Numbered from the stretch's first letter, positions 1 through 7,700 are shown. The stretch: 22,266 nt of DNA from Candidatus Jordarchaeia archaeon (GCA_018383835.1 JAHAWR010000006.1:8658-30923), one strand, 5' to 3'. Notes: generated by a model from the sequence alone, not told the origin. Numbers and translations: made by a program.

Positions 1-67
1 TGAGTATTATGTTGGCGTGTCCCTCAAGCCTCGTTGCGGGCTCTATAACTATGGTTTTTTCTCCCAT
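1..67 (-). CDS. mvhA: [NiFe]-hydrogenase large subunit (MvhA/VhuA type), N-terminal fragment cut by window edge
   Basis: The reverse complement of the first 67 bases reads ATG followed by 21 sense codons and runs off the left edge. The peptide contains the segment IVIEPATRLEGHANI, which matches the N-terminal signature (IEPxTRIEGHA) of [NiFe]-hydrogenase large subunits, the part that precedes the first Ni-binding CxxC motif. The start is an ATG with a GGTGG ribosome binding site about 6 nt upstream (minus strand). The gene lies on the same strand as mvhD and mvhG and downstream of them, the usual D-G-A order of methanogens, but 423 bp separate it from mvhG and it seems to have its own promoter. 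The Ni-binding cysteines are outside the window, so whether the protein is an active hydrogenase cannot be judged here. The family call rests on 22 residues plus context. Confidence 0.85.
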   Translation of the reverse strand, partial: MGEKTIVIEPATRLEGHANIIL

Positions 68-161
68 GTGACGCCACCTACTTTTTTGTCGGGATGAAAT
101 GTGAAGGATGGAATGCGCCCGCTGGGGGCGTCCGTCTCGCTCCTCACGGTGGGGGAATTTC

Positions 162-176
162 CTATAAAATATTTTC
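162..176 (-). promoter_or_regulatory. TATA-like box for mvhA
   Basis: On the minus strand the sequence AATATTTTATAGG lies about 95-110 nt upstream of the mvhA ATG, which would give a leader of roughly 70 nt. It suggests that mvhA is transcribed separately from mvhDG. This is a sequence-pattern call only. Confidence 0.4.
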
Positions 177-413
177 GCATCGTTTCGAGGCTTGCAGTGG
201 AGGAAACACACACCACAGAGACGCTTCCTATTTGCTTTTTCGCTTCTACCTTGTGACCGCCCTTTGCCAAGTCTTTTGCAACGGCATGGTTTTCTTGATG
301 GTCATACGTGTCCTAACCTGGCTGGTTGCAGGGACATGGCAAAGAAAAAGGAGAGGTAACGGGGGGCCCCACACTGGGGGAAGCTCAAGGAGAGGTGGAT
401 GTGAGCGACGCCC

Positions 414-457
414 TTAGTGGCTCCCAACTATAGGCGCCCTTAGGGCGGCCTCCACTA
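414..457 (-). terminator. Nested stem-loop downstream of mvhG (terminator-like or structured 3' UTR)
   Basis: An outer inverted repeat (TAGTGG at 415-420 with CCACTA at 452-457) encloses a strong inner hairpin whose arms AGGCGCCC (432-439) and GGGCG-G-CCT (443-451, one bulged G) are separated by TTA. It starts about 34 nt past the mvhG stop in the direction of transcription. No clear U-tract follows, so it may be a processing or stabilising structure rather than an intrinsic terminator. The rest of 68-490 holds the mvhA promoter and no convincing gene. Confidence 0.4.
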
Positions 458-490
458 GTCTGCCCTCCCCTCTTTTATCACTGGCCATCT

Positions 491-1402
491 TTATTTTTTC
501 TTGAATACGGCTTTCGGGATTATTGAGGATGGAAGTGTGAACCTGCTGAAGGTGCCCACGACGTCTTTGACTGCATTGACGAGTTCTTCTGGGCTGATGG
601 ACTCGTAGTCGACTATGCTTGCTAGGGCGCTGAGCATTTTTGCTCCCTGATCCATCACGTTTGGTCCGGGCCCCATGCACCCTTTGCACGGGAACCCGGC
701 GGATGGACAGACTGCGCCGCACCCCTCTCTGGTCGCGGGCCCCATGCATATGTATCCTTGCTCCAGCAGGCACTTCTCTGGCTCCGGGATGCCTTCGAAG
801 TCTCTTTTGATTTTCTTTATTACTATGACTTCTGACTTTACGCGTGGGCACTCGTCGCAGAGTGTTCTCTCCTTGAGCTTCGGCATCTCGCCCTTAAGGA
901 GGCTTGTGACCACTTCGGCTATCAGGGGTGGTTCGGGCGGGCACCCCGGAAGAAAGAGATCGTAGTTTACGTATTCGCGGTTCGGCTTAACGTATTCGAG
1001 CATTTTTGGCACGTGTTTGTCTGGGATTCTTCCGTCGACCACACTTTCGGCTTCCTTAAACTTTCGTGAGAGGGCTTCCTCTATCGGGTAGAGGTTTAAG
1101 AGTGAGGGTATGCTGCCGTAGGTGGAGCAGGTGCCATAGGAGACGAGTAGCTTGCACTTTTGCCGTGCGAGCTTCAGGAGGTGGAGATCCTCTTCGGTTC
1201 TGCAGAAGCCTTCGGTGAAGCCAACGTTAACAGACTTGTCGGGGAGCTTCTCAACGTCGTGCAGCTTATGATCCACGACGGTGTGCCAGAATACTATCTC
1301 CAGTTGGGGCAGCACGTCTGCTAGGGTTTCATGTAGGTCTAGTAGGGATTGATGGCAGCCCCAACAGCTCGCGAGTTGTACGAACATAACTTTCACGGGC
1401 AA
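491..1402 (-). CDS. mvhG: F420-non-reducing [NiFe]-hydrogenase small subunit, MvhG/VhuG type
   Basis: This is the 303-residue electron-transfer subunit of the Mvh hydrogenase. It carries FeS clusters from the Ni-Fe site in MvhA towards MvhD and HdrA. The proximal-cluster cysteines are visible in SCWGC (C13, C16), SYGTCSTYG (C92) and LPGCPPEPP (C154). A cysteine-rich C-terminal half (C182, C185, then C211, C219, C228, C232, C239, C242, including EGCGAVCP and PCKGCMGP) is typical of MvhG/FrhG and would hold two further clusters. The TTG start at 1402 is preceded by GGAGG with 8-nt spacing, and that site overlaps the mvhD stop codon, so the two genes are translationally close (12-nt gap) and co-transcribed. 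The length fits the family. F420-reducing FrhG is the alternative, but the adjacent MvhD and HdrA favour MvhG. Confidence 0.93.
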   Translation of the reverse strand: MPVKVMFVQLASCWGCHQSLLDLHETLADVLPQLEIVFWHTVVDHKLHDVEKLPDKSVNVGFTEGFCRTEEDLHLLKLARQKCKLLVSYGTCSTYGSIPSLLNLYPIEEALSRKFKEAESVVDGRIPDKHVPKMLEYVKPNREYVNYDLFLPGCPPEPPLIAEVVTSLLKGEMPKLKERTLCDECPRVKSEVIVIKKIKRDFEGIPEPEKCLLEQGYICMGPATREGCGAVCPSAGFPCKGCMGPGPNVMDQGAKMLSALASIVDYESISPEELVNAVKDVVGTFSRFTLPSSIIPKAVFKKK

Positions 1403-1414
1403 TAAGGAAACCTC

Positions 1415-1834
1415 CTAACCTGTTTTTCGGAGCGGGCTTGGCCCGAGCTCCTTGAGTATGTTAACAAATTCCTCGACTGTTTGTACGAGCTCCGCGCCTT
1501 CACTTGCTGAAATCCACTTGAGCATGAGCCTCTCGGGCTCTATGCTCAGCTGTTGTAGCATTCGTTTGAGTAGGGCGATTCTGCGCTCGGCCCGGTAGTT
1601 TCCCTTGACGTAGTGGCAGTCTCCGTGGTGGCATCCTGCTACTAGGACACCGTCGGCGCCGAGCTCTAAGGCCTTGAGGACGAATTGGGGGTCTACTCTG
1701 CCACTGCACAGGACTCTGATTATCCTCACGTTGGGGGGGTACTGCATTCTGCTGGTTCCAGCCATGTCGGCGCCGGCGTAGCTGCACCAGTTACAGAATA
1801 TGCCTAAGATCTTTGGCTCGAAGTTGCCAGCCAA
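1415..1834 (-). CDS. mvhD: Methyl-viologen-reducing hydrogenase iron-sulfur subunit MvhD
   Basis: This 139-residue [2Fe-2S] protein links the hydrogenase to the heterodisulfide reductase flavoprotein HdrA. The five conserved cysteines of the MvhD family are present: C14 and C17 in FCNWCSYAGAD, C43 in VLCSGRVD, and C68 and C73 in AGCHHGDCHY. The TTG start at 1834 is supported by GAGG about 6 nt upstream. It is the first gene of an mvhD-mvhG unit and divergent from hdrA across a 300-bp promoter region. In some archaea MvhD is fused to HdrA or paired with formate dehydrogenase; here it is free-standing and next to mvhG, so electrons from H2 are the likely input. Confidence 0.95.
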   Translation of the reverse strand: MAGNFEPKILGIFCNWCSYAGADMAGTSRMQYPPNVRIIRVLCSGRVDPQFVLKALELGADGVLVAGCHHGDCHYVKGNYRAERRIALLKRMLQQLSIEPERLMLKWISASEGAELVQTVEEFVNILKELGPSPLRKTG

Positions 1835-1903
1835 CTTTTCCTCATCTCCTTCTCTTGGTGAAGCGACAGCATAGTGCCGGGATTTCGTATTTACGGAGGG
1901 TTT

Positions 1904-1918
1904 TCTATATTTTAAATT
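1904..1918 (-). promoter_or_regulatory. TATA-like box for mvhDG
   Basis: On the minus strand AATTTAAAATATAG lies about 70-85 nt upstream of the mvhD TTG, predicting a leader of about 50 nt. It is half of the divergent mvhD/hdrA control region. Confidence 0.4.
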
Positions 1919-2045
1919 TTCGGGAAACGCTTATCGGCCTGAGGTAAGGGAGGTGAACTCTTTAGGGTTGGGTCGGTGGCGCCGTTTTCCGTCGCGTGGT
2001 AGATTTCCCGCCGGCATCCTTGGAATAGTAGTCTTGACAAATAAA

Positions 2046-2059
2046 AAAAGATAAATACG
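2046..2059 (+). promoter_or_regulatory. TATA-like box for hdrA
   Basis: AAAAGATAAATACG lies about 80 nt upstream of the hdrA ATG, in a short A-rich tract within otherwise GC-richer DNA. Transcription would start near 2080, leaving a leader of roughly 55 nt. It also argues against a start upstream of 2135. Confidence 0.45.
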
Positions 2060-2134
2060 TTTAGATGGGATTGGTTGACGTGGGCGTTTCCCCGCCTCTT
2101 GGTTTGGCTGAAGAGTTTGGAAGGGAGGATTTCT

Positions 2135-4093
2135 ATGAGCGAGAATGGTGCTGAGAAGCCTCGCATAGGGGTTTTCGTCTGCCATTGTGGTACTAACATT
2201 GCAGGCATCATAAACATTGAGGAGCTCGTTAAGTACTCTTCCAAGCTTCCCGACGTGGTTGTCGCCGAGGATTACCGCTTCATGTGCTCCGACCCCGGCC
2301 AGAAGATGATCAAGGACGCCATAAAGAGGTTTAACCTTAACAGGGTTGTGGTCGCCGCGTGCAGTCCGAGGCTCCACGAGGAGACCTTCAGGAAGGCTGT
2401 GGAGAGCGCCGGGCTAAACCCGTTCCTCTTCGAGATGGCTAACATCAGGGAGCATTCCAGCTGGGTTCACATGCGATACCCGAAAGAGGCGCTCGAGAAG
2501 GCTAAGGACCTTATAAGAATGGCGGTCGCCAAGGTCAGAAACTTGGAGCCCCTGGAGGTCATGAAGGTCCCGGTTAAGGGGTCTTGCCTCATAATAGGGG
2601 GAGGCATAGCTGGAATCTCGGCTGCGCTGGATTTGGCTGACGCTGGGTTCGAGGTCCACTTGGTGGAGTCTACGCCTTCCATCGGGGGGCGGATGGCTCA
2701 GCTTGACAAGACGTTCCCGACCATGGACTGCTCCGCCTGCATCCTGACGCCGAAAATGGTTATGGTGGCGCGCCACCCGAACATTAAGCTTCACGCATAC
2801 AGTGAAGTGGTGAGTGTGGAAGGGTATGTCGGGAACTTCAAGGTCAAGATACTGGAGAAGGCTAGATATGTTAAGGGGGACGCGTGCACAGGGTGTGGCC
2901 TCTGCTCTGAGGTTTGCCCGGTTTATGTGCCCAACGAGTTCGAAGTGGGGCTCGGTGCGAGGAAGGCGATATACGTTCCATTCCCCCAAGCTGTTCCTAA
3001 CACTTTCACCATAGATAGGGATAAGTGCATAGAGTGCATGCTGTGCGTTAAGGTCTGCGAGCCTCAAGCCATTGACTTTAACATGCAGGACAAGGAAGTC
3101 GAGGTCGAGGTTGGAACGATAATAGTCGCTACAGGCTACGACATCTTCCACCCCTACGAAATGTACCAGTACGGGTACGGCAAATACGAGAATGTGATAA
3201 CGTCCCTCCACATGGAGAGACTCCTTAGCGCCTCCGGCCCCACGGGCGGGAAGGTGATCGTTCCCTCAACAGGTGAGAAGCCTAAGAGTATAGCCTTCGT
3301 GCAGTGTGTTGGCTCGAGGGATGAACACTTCTTCCCCTACTGCTCGAGGGTCTGTTGCATGTACAGCCTCAAGCACGCGAGGCAGATAAAGGAAAAATAC
3401 CCGGACACAGAGGTTTACATCTTCTTTATAGACGTTAGGGCCTTCGGCAAGGGGTACGAGGAGTTCTACGAGATAGCATCCAGAGAGTACGGCGTAAAGG
3501 TGATGAGGGGGAAAGTTGCAGAGATACACGAGAACCCGGAAACGAAGAAGCTCACAGTCAGGGCTGAGGACAGCCTTCTAGGAGAACCCATCGAAATGGA
3601 GTTCGACATGGTTGTCCTAGCGCCAGCAGTAAAGCCCAGTGCGGGAGCCGAGAAAATACAGCAGATACTGAAGCTCTCGAAGAGCGCAGACGGATTCTTC
3701 CTCGAGGCACACCCCAAGCTGAGGCCGGTGGACACGTTCATCGACGGCGTATTCCTCGCCGGCATGGCTCAAGGCCCGAAGGACATACCCGACGCCGTTG
3801 CCCAAGCGAAGGGTGCCGCAGCAGGAGCAGCAGCTCTAATGGGCAAGGGAGAAGTTGCCATAGAGCCATACTATGCTGTGGTTAACGAGGAGCTATGCAG
3901 CGGTTGCAAGACGTGCTCCGGGATCTGCCCGTACGGAGCTATAAGTTACAACGAGGATGGTAGGGCGACGATAAACAGCGTGCTCTGCAAGGGGTGCGGC
4001 GCATGCGCTGCCGCATGCCCCTCCAACGCCATAGAGCCCAGCCACTTCAAGTTCCGCCAGATCATGGAGCAAATATTAGCGGCGTTCGAATAG
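2135..4093 (+). CDS. hdrA: CoB-CoM heterodisulfide reductase-like flavoprotein subunit A
   Basis: This 652-residue flavin- and FeS-containing protein is the electron-bifurcating core of Hdr complexes. Visible domains in order: an N-terminal domain with cysteines C16/C18 (VFVCHCGTN), C51 (FMCSDPGQ) and C76 (AACSPRLHE); a Rossmann FAD site (IIGGGIAG, about 153-160); the family motif MDCSACILTPKM (about 198-209); an inserted two-cluster ferredoxin (CTGCGLCSEVCP, about 251-262, and CIECMLCVKVCEP, about 298-310); the thioredoxin-reductase-like remainder; and a C-terminal two-cluster ferredoxin (CSGCKTCSGICP and CKGCGACAAACP, about 588-629). ATG at 2135 was chosen because GGGAGG lies 6 nt upstream; the longer open frame from 2075 begins inside the probable leader. 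It is divergent from mvhDG, so MvhADG-HdrA is the natural pairing. The HdrBC partners lie further along the window rather than adjacent. Confidence 0.95.
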   Translation: MSENGAEKPRIGVFVCHCGTNIAGIINIEELVKYSSKLPDVVVAEDYRFMCSDPGQKMIKDAIKRFNLNRVVVAACSPRLHEETFRKAVESAGLNPFLFEMANIREHSSWVHMRYPKEALEKAKDLIRMAVAKVRNLEPLEVMKVPVKGSCLIIGGGIAGISAALDLADAGFEVHLVESTPSIGGRMAQLDKTFPTMDCSACILTPKMVMVARHPNIKLHAYSEVVSVEGYVGNFKVKILEKARYVKGDACTGCGLCSEVCPVYVPNEFEVGLGARKAIYVPFPQAVPNTFTIDRDKCIECMLCVKVCEPQAIDFNMQDKEVEVEVGTIIVATGYDIFHPYEMYQYGYGKYENVITSLHMERLLSASGPTGGKVIVPSTGEKPKSIAFVQCVGSRDEHFFPYCSRVCCMYSLKHARQIKEKYPDTEVYIFFIDVRAFGKGYEEFYEIASREYGVKVMRGKVAEIHENPETKKLTVRAEDSLLGEPIEMEFDMVVLAPAVKPSAGAEKIQQILKLSKSADGFFLEAHPKLRPVDTFIDGVFLAGMAQGPKDIPDAVAQAKGAAAGAAALMGKGEVAIEPYYAVVNEELCSGCKTCSGICPYGAISYNEDGRATINSVLCKGCGACAAACPSNAIEPSHFKFRQIMEQILAAFE

Positions 4094-4618
4094 TAGGCAG
4101 CACCACCCACCACATTTCATTTCGGACGGCTCATAGCCCCCTTCAAAACTTTATTTTCTCCTTTTTCGTCTGCAGAAAGCTTACTTTGAGTTTAACGGAG
4201 AAGTGCGCCGAAGTTTTCGCAGAAGATATAAACCTAGATGCTCCTGAGAGCAATAATCGCAGTGCCTCCAAGTTTTAGCTTTAAAATGATTTGAGGTTTT
4301 ACGAGTCAATGACAGCTCATCCCATGTTTCACCGCAGCCTGCAGGTGTTCTTAGGTGAAATTTAAAGCATTAAAGCGAAGGCGACACCCGCAGGAGACAA
4401 AAGCCCTCCGAGGAGAAGAATAAAGGAAGGGATAACGAACACATTGAAGGGACAGTGACGTAGCCTATAACCTCAACTTTTGCTTCCTTTAACCCTCCGA
4501 CCACGAGCCAAAAAGAGGAAAAAGTAATATTTGTAATCAATAATGTTTCCGAGGAACCCATCATGTCCCCCTTCTGGAAGAGGGCCATCGAAGAGTTGGC
4601 TTGAAGAGGCGGATGCGA
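4094..4618. other. Intergenic region between hdrA and the DGC gene
   Basis: No convincing gene. A possible TATA box (AGTAATATTTGTAAT) near 4524-4538 could serve the downstream gene. A plus-strand frame from 4464 to a TGA at 4602-4604 stays open for 46 codons and ends in the protein-like sequence SPFWKRAIEELA; it lacks a good start and overlaps a TTG at 4601. It may be a remnant or chance. Confidence 0.4.
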
Positions 4619-5062
4619 ATGGCTAAAGAAGGAGAATGGCATGAAGGTATGCCGTCACATGAGGCCATACTGTTCTCTTGTTTTGGAGGCCTGTCAAACA
4701 CAGGGTTAACAAGCGCGCTGGCATGTTTAGAAGTGGTTAAGGAGCTGGGCTTGGAGAAGGTGGCTATTGGGTGCTTGCCATCTGTGCCGCTTGGTGTAAA
4801 GCCCGTACTGGGGAAGGCGAGAGCTGCGAAGAAAATAATAGCCGTGGACGGGTGCCCATTTGAGTGTGCAAGAAAAACGATAGAGGCTGCTGGCTTCAAA
4901 ATAGCAAAAAGTATTGTGCTCGCCAGAGACATAGGAATGAAGAAAGTTGCCCTACACACAGACATTGGCAAGGGATTAGGCGTTGAAAAATACATTTCCC
5001 AAGAGGACATAAAGAAGGCGAAGGAGCTTATCATAAAAGCGATTATGGAAGAAGAAACCTAA
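4619..5062 (+). CDS. DGC-domain putative zinc-binding protein
   Basis: This 147-residue protein belongs to the DGC family (putative zinc-binding proteins of unknown biochemical role, named after a conserved Asp-Gly-Cys). The signature VDGCPFECARKTIEAAGF is at about residues 76-93, with further cysteines at C21, C36 and C52 that could complete a metal site, and a Gly-rich stretch SCFGGLSNTG near the N-terminus as in the family. Three in-frame starts exist: TTG 4601, ATG 4613 and ATG 4619. I chose 4619 because GAGGCGG sits at a workable distance upstream. No membrane segment is seen. It stands alone between hdrA and hdrCB; family members often lie near redox or respiratory genes, but a role with Hdr is only inferred from position. 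Confidence 0.85.
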   Translation: MAKEGEWHEGMPSHEAILFSCFGGLSNTGLTSALACLEVVKELGLEKVAIGCLPSVPLGVKPVLGKARAAKKIIAVDGCPFECARKTIEAAGFKIAKSIVLARDIGMKKVALHTDIGKGLGVEKYISQEDIKKAKELIIKAIMEEET

Positions 5063-5073
5063 TGACTGCATAA

Positions 5074-5093
5074 ATAAGCTTGAATAGGCTTAT
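5074..5093 (+). terminator. Short stem-loop after the DGC gene
   Basis: Perfect 6-bp arms ATAAGC (5074-5079) and GCTTAT (5088-5093) with an 8-nt loop, starting 12 nt past the stop codon. It is weak and AT-rich. T-rich runs occur further on (about 5309-5325), so termination may occur over the whole stretch. Confidence 0.25.
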
Positions 5094-5451
5094 AGAACTT
5101 CGCGGGAGAGGCTTATTGAGCAAAACATCAGCGCGGATATTTAAGACCTGTAAGAGGAAAAGCTTCAACATTGTGCTTACACGCCGTAGACAATAGTTTC
5201 AAAATAGACGGGGTTAGATTTTGGTATGTGTAGAAAAAGTATTAACGAATATCCAATTTAATTCAGTTTTTTAATTCCCTAGTCTCCAATTGGGAGAAAG
5301 AAGTTTCTATTTTTCTTTTTACTCTCAATCTATTTCTTCTCTCTTCTGCGAAGTGCGTGTGGATATAGCTTTTGTCAGGTAGTGTTGCAGCTACAAACAC
5401 GAGACCAATTAGTTAGTTTTTAACAGTTTCCTGTATTTTTTGTAAAAATGA

Positions 5452-5694
5452 GTTTGCGATTTTGGTTTAGGAGCCGGGAGAAACCTGCACCCGCCTGTTG
5501 AATCCTACGTAGGTATCGTACCAAGCAAGGAAGCTAACGTAGGCATCCCACCTGTCCCCCAGTCACGTAACAAACATTTGTCCAACCAGAAGTACGAGGA
5601 GGACTATAGGCCGTTGCTTGTATGGTGCAAAATAGTGTAGCTGGGGGTTGAACCACTGGGGCTAAATTCAATGGAAATTCTGGTAAAAGCATGA
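5452..5694 (+). pseudogene. Possible decayed coding frame with an internal TAG
   Basis: From 5452 the frame is open for 62 codons to TAG at 5638-5640, then for 17 more to TGA at 5692-5694. The conceptual product has a balanced composition and includes NQKYEEDYRPLLVWCKIV before the stop and LGVEPLGLNSMEILVKA after it. A TGA immediately precedes the frame and there is no credible start codon, so at most this is the 3' end of an older gene. A Pro- and Gly-rich stretch before the TAG is vaguely reminiscent of the tails of IS200/IS605-type TnpB proteins, but I cannot confirm it. An open frame of this length may also arise by chance. Confidence 0.2.
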
Positions 5695-5738
5695 ACTGAA
5701 GCTTGGGGTCATGATTCGCATTGAGCACATTTACCCAG

Positions 5739-5921
5739 CTAATTCTGCTGCACTTCTCTTGCTATACCCTCAAAGTATGCCCTCAATCTCGCGATGATAA
5801 CATCTGTAATAAGTACTTCAATACCAACCGGGCCACTAAAGAGACCAAATAATTCTGGTAAATGCGCTAAGATGTAGTATTTCTGGTCGGTTGACTCTTT
5901 TGAGGGAGCGGCAAAAGTCAA
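5739..5921 (-). CDS. Doubtful 60-residue hypothetical frame
   Basis: The minus-strand frame begins at a TTG directly after an in-frame TAG and encodes a peptide with natural-looking composition, for example LPELFGLFSGPVGIEV and a C-terminal amphipathic stretch RLRAYFEGIAREVQQN. There is no clear ribosome binding site or promoter, and no family is recognised. It may be the 3' remnant of a decayed gene. Confidence 0.2.
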   Translation of the reverse strand: MTFAAPSKESTDQKYYILAHLPELFGLFSGPVGIEVLITDVIIARLRAYFEGIAREVQQN

Positions 5922-6165
5922 CTATCTGGCAGCGGTTTCCTTGCTGGTGTATTGTGAAGCCGCGGATGTTCTTCTCCGATGTTAGGGGAGTAATGGAGGG
6001 AGAATGGGCCACGAAAGCATTTAAAGAAGTTACGTGGTGGCCGGTCAGAGAATCAATGATTCTTGCCGAGGGAGGAACGTGGGTTCTGGATTCGTCTTGC
6101 AATTAAAAGAAGGAAATTTTGTGTTGAAAGTGGAGTCGCTAGCCGTTTTCTGAAAGAGCGAAAAC

Positions 6166-6177
6166 ATTTTTATAGAA
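6166..6177 (+). promoter_or_regulatory. TATA-like box for hdrCB (pair 1)
   Basis: ATTTTTATAGAA predicts transcription start near 6198, leaving a leader of about 40 nt before the GTG at 6240. It also argues that the longer open frame starting at 6063 is not the real start. Confidence 0.45.
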
Positions 6178-6239
6178 TCTGCCTGAACGTAGAGTTGGAC
6201 GAGGCGCAGCCTCGTACGAGCGTTAAGAAGGGGATTGGC

Positions 6240-6788
6240 GTGTCATCTTCACAGCTCATCAAGAAGTTCGACACTGACTTCACGAATGAAGTAATAGAGT
6301 ATGGCTCGAAGTTCTTCGAGGACGTGGAGAACGTGCGAAGCTGCATACAGTGTGCAACTTGCACCGGCAGCTGCCCGAGTGGACGCGAAACAGCTTGGCG
6401 AGTGAGGAAGCTTATAAGGCAGGTTCAGCTCGGACTCAAAAAAGCCGCCATAAAAAACGACGTGTTATGGGACTGTACCACGTGTTATACATGTCAAGAG
6501 CGGTGCCCTAGGCTTATTCCTATAACTGATATTGTTCGGGCTGTAAGGAATATTGCCGTGCGCAACGGAATAATGCTTCCTAGGCATGTTCAGGTGGCTG
6601 GCCTGATGGTTAAGCATGGCCACGCGGTTCCGATTAACGATGAGACAAAGGCGGTGAGGAAGGAGCTTGGGCTGAGCGAGCTTCCACCCACGGTTCACTC
6701 GTTCCCCGACGCCCTAGGTGAGGTGAGGAAGCTGCTTGACGAGACCGGCTTCACCAAGTTGATAGAGGAGGCGTCTAAGGGAGGCTAA
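6240..6788 (+). CDS. hdrC: Heterodisulfide reductase-like subunit C (pair 1)
   Basis: This 182-residue protein carries two [4Fe-4S] clusters that conduct electrons from HdrA to HdrB. The ligands are in SCIQCATCTGSCP (C35, C38, C41, C45) and DCTTCYTCQERCP (C79, C82, C85, C89), each C-x2-C-x2-C-x3-CP. The GTG at 6240 was preferred because it has a GGGG element about 6 nt upstream and follows the predicted transcription start; upstream in-frame codons have no family-like sequence. The stop codon lies 3 nt before hdrB, so the two are co-transcribed. A TTG at 6195 is a possible alternative start adding 15 residues. Confidence 0.92.
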   Translation: MSSSQLIKKFDTDFTNEVIEYGSKFFEDVENVRSCIQCATCTGSCPSGRETAWRVRKLIRQVQLGLKKAAIKNDVLWDCTTCYTCQERCPRLIPITDIVRAVRNIAVRNGIMLPRHVQVAGLMVKHGHAVPINDETKAVRKELGLSELPPTVHSFPDALGEVRKLLDETGFTKLIEEASKGG

Positions 6789-6791
6789 AAA

Positions 6792-7682
6792 ATGAGCAAG
6801 TACGCTTACTTTTTGGGATGCATAACCCCGAACAGGTATCCAGGGGTTGAGGCTGCAACGATGGATCTTCTAAGGATGTTTGGCGTCGAACTCGAGTATA
6901 TGAAGGGCACGTCTTGCTGCCCCGCTCCGGGTGTCTTCGGCTCCTTCGACCTCGAGACGTGGCTCACTATAGCGGCTAGAAACATCACCATAGCTGAGGA
7001 TATGGGAATGGACATTACGCTGACGTGCAACGGGTGCTTCGCCACCCTGCAGGAAGCAGACCACACATTGAAGCGTAATAGGGAGCTTGTAAGGATGATC
7101 AACGAGCACCTATCAAAGGTTGGAAGGCAGTATAAGGGAACTAGCAGCGTCGTTCACGTCATAGACATCCTCTACAATGAAGTCGGCACCGACAAGATAA
7201 GCGACATGGTTGTTCGCCCTCTTGACGGAGTTAAGGTCGCTTGCCACTACGGGTGCCACTTCCTGAAGCCGAGCTCTGTAAGGCAGAGGGGGAACTCTGA
7301 GAACCCTACTATGCTGGAGGAGCTTGTTGAGGCGGTTGGCGCCACGCCCGTGGACTACAAGGACAAGAAGATGTGCTGTGGTGCAGGTGGTGGTGTGAGG
7401 GCTGGGAAAATAGACGTGGCTTTGGAGATAACCCGGAAGAAGGTTGACGCGATGAATGAGGCTGGAGCCGACTGTGTGACGACGCCTTGTATTTTCTGCC
7501 AGTTCCAGTTCGACGTGGGGCAGACTGAGATCAACAGCAAGCTGGGAGCCGAAAGGTACCATCTCCCAGTAGTATTCATAACGCAGCTGATAGGCTTGGC
7601 TCTAGGACTGTCACCGCGAAGAATGGGGCTTCACAGGCACAGGATCCCCGTGAAGCCGCTACTAGACAAAATATTCGCTTAA
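6792..7682 (+). CDS. hdrB: Heterodisulfide reductase-like subunit B (pair 1)
   Basis: This 296-residue subunit would reduce the disulfide (or an equivalent acceptor) at non-cubane FeS clusters. Both CCG domains are complete: C10, C42-C43, C79, C82 (FLGC, TSCCPAP, CNGC) and C155, C195-C196, C233, C236 (HYGCHFLKPS, KMCCGAGGGVR, TPCIFCQ). This is the ligand pattern known from methanogen HdrB. The ATG lies 3 nt after the hdrC stop, with GGGAGG upstream. Whether the physiological substrate is CoM-S-S-CoB cannot be told without knowing if the organism makes these coenzymes; many non-methanogenic archaea carry HdrBC homologues for unknown acceptors. Confidence 0.95.
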   Translation: MSKYAYFLGCITPNRYPGVEAATMDLLRMFGVELEYMKGTSCCPAPGVFGSFDLETWLTIAARNITIAEDMGMDITLTCNGCFATLQEADHTLKRNRELVRMINEHLSKVGRQYKGTSSVVHVIDILYNEVGTDKISDMVVRPLDGVKVACHYGCHFLKPSSVRQRGNSENPTMLEELVEAVGATPVDYKDKKMCCGAGGGVRAGKIDVALEITRKKVDAMNEAGADCVTTPCIFCQFQFDVGQTEINSKLGAERYHLPVVFITQLIGLALGLSPRRMGLHRHRIPVKPLLDKIFA

Positions 7683-7700
7683 ACTCAAACTAAAAAATAC

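Larger units (their letters stand above)
5094..6165. other. About 1.1 kb without an intact gene; possible gene debris
   Basis: The segment 5200-5460 is AT-rich with long pyrimidine runs and no coding signal. Beyond it, two stretches look protein-like but have no good start: a plus-strand frame at 5452-5694 interrupted by one TAG, and a minus-strand 60-codon frame at 5739-5921. On the plus strand a frame ending at 6106 contains several Trp and Met codons but no recognisable family. I see no intact gene, tRNA or repeat array here. Confidence 0.5.

Noticed and set aside
49..270. 73-codon minus-strand frame between mvhG and mvhA
   Set aside because: It contains the probable mvhA TATA box and overlaps the mvhA start in another frame; there is no ribosome binding site and no recognisable domain.
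94..417. 107-codon plus-strand frame
   Set aside because: It lies antisense to the mvhA leader and promoter, and its composition (Arg/Gly-rich tail) looks like a by-product of GC-rich sequence.
2075..2134. 20-residue N-terminal extension of hdrA
   Set aside because: It lies in the probable leader; the ATG at 2135 has a strong GGGAGG site and family similarity begins there.
5641..5665. tRNA T-arm-like sequence (minus strand GTGGTTCAACC)
   Set aside because: The flanking bases do not pair as a T stem, and no acceptor or D arm is found nearby.
6063..6239. 59-residue N-terminal extension of hdrC
   Set aside because: It spans the predicted TATA box at 6166-6177 and shows no HdrC-like sequence.
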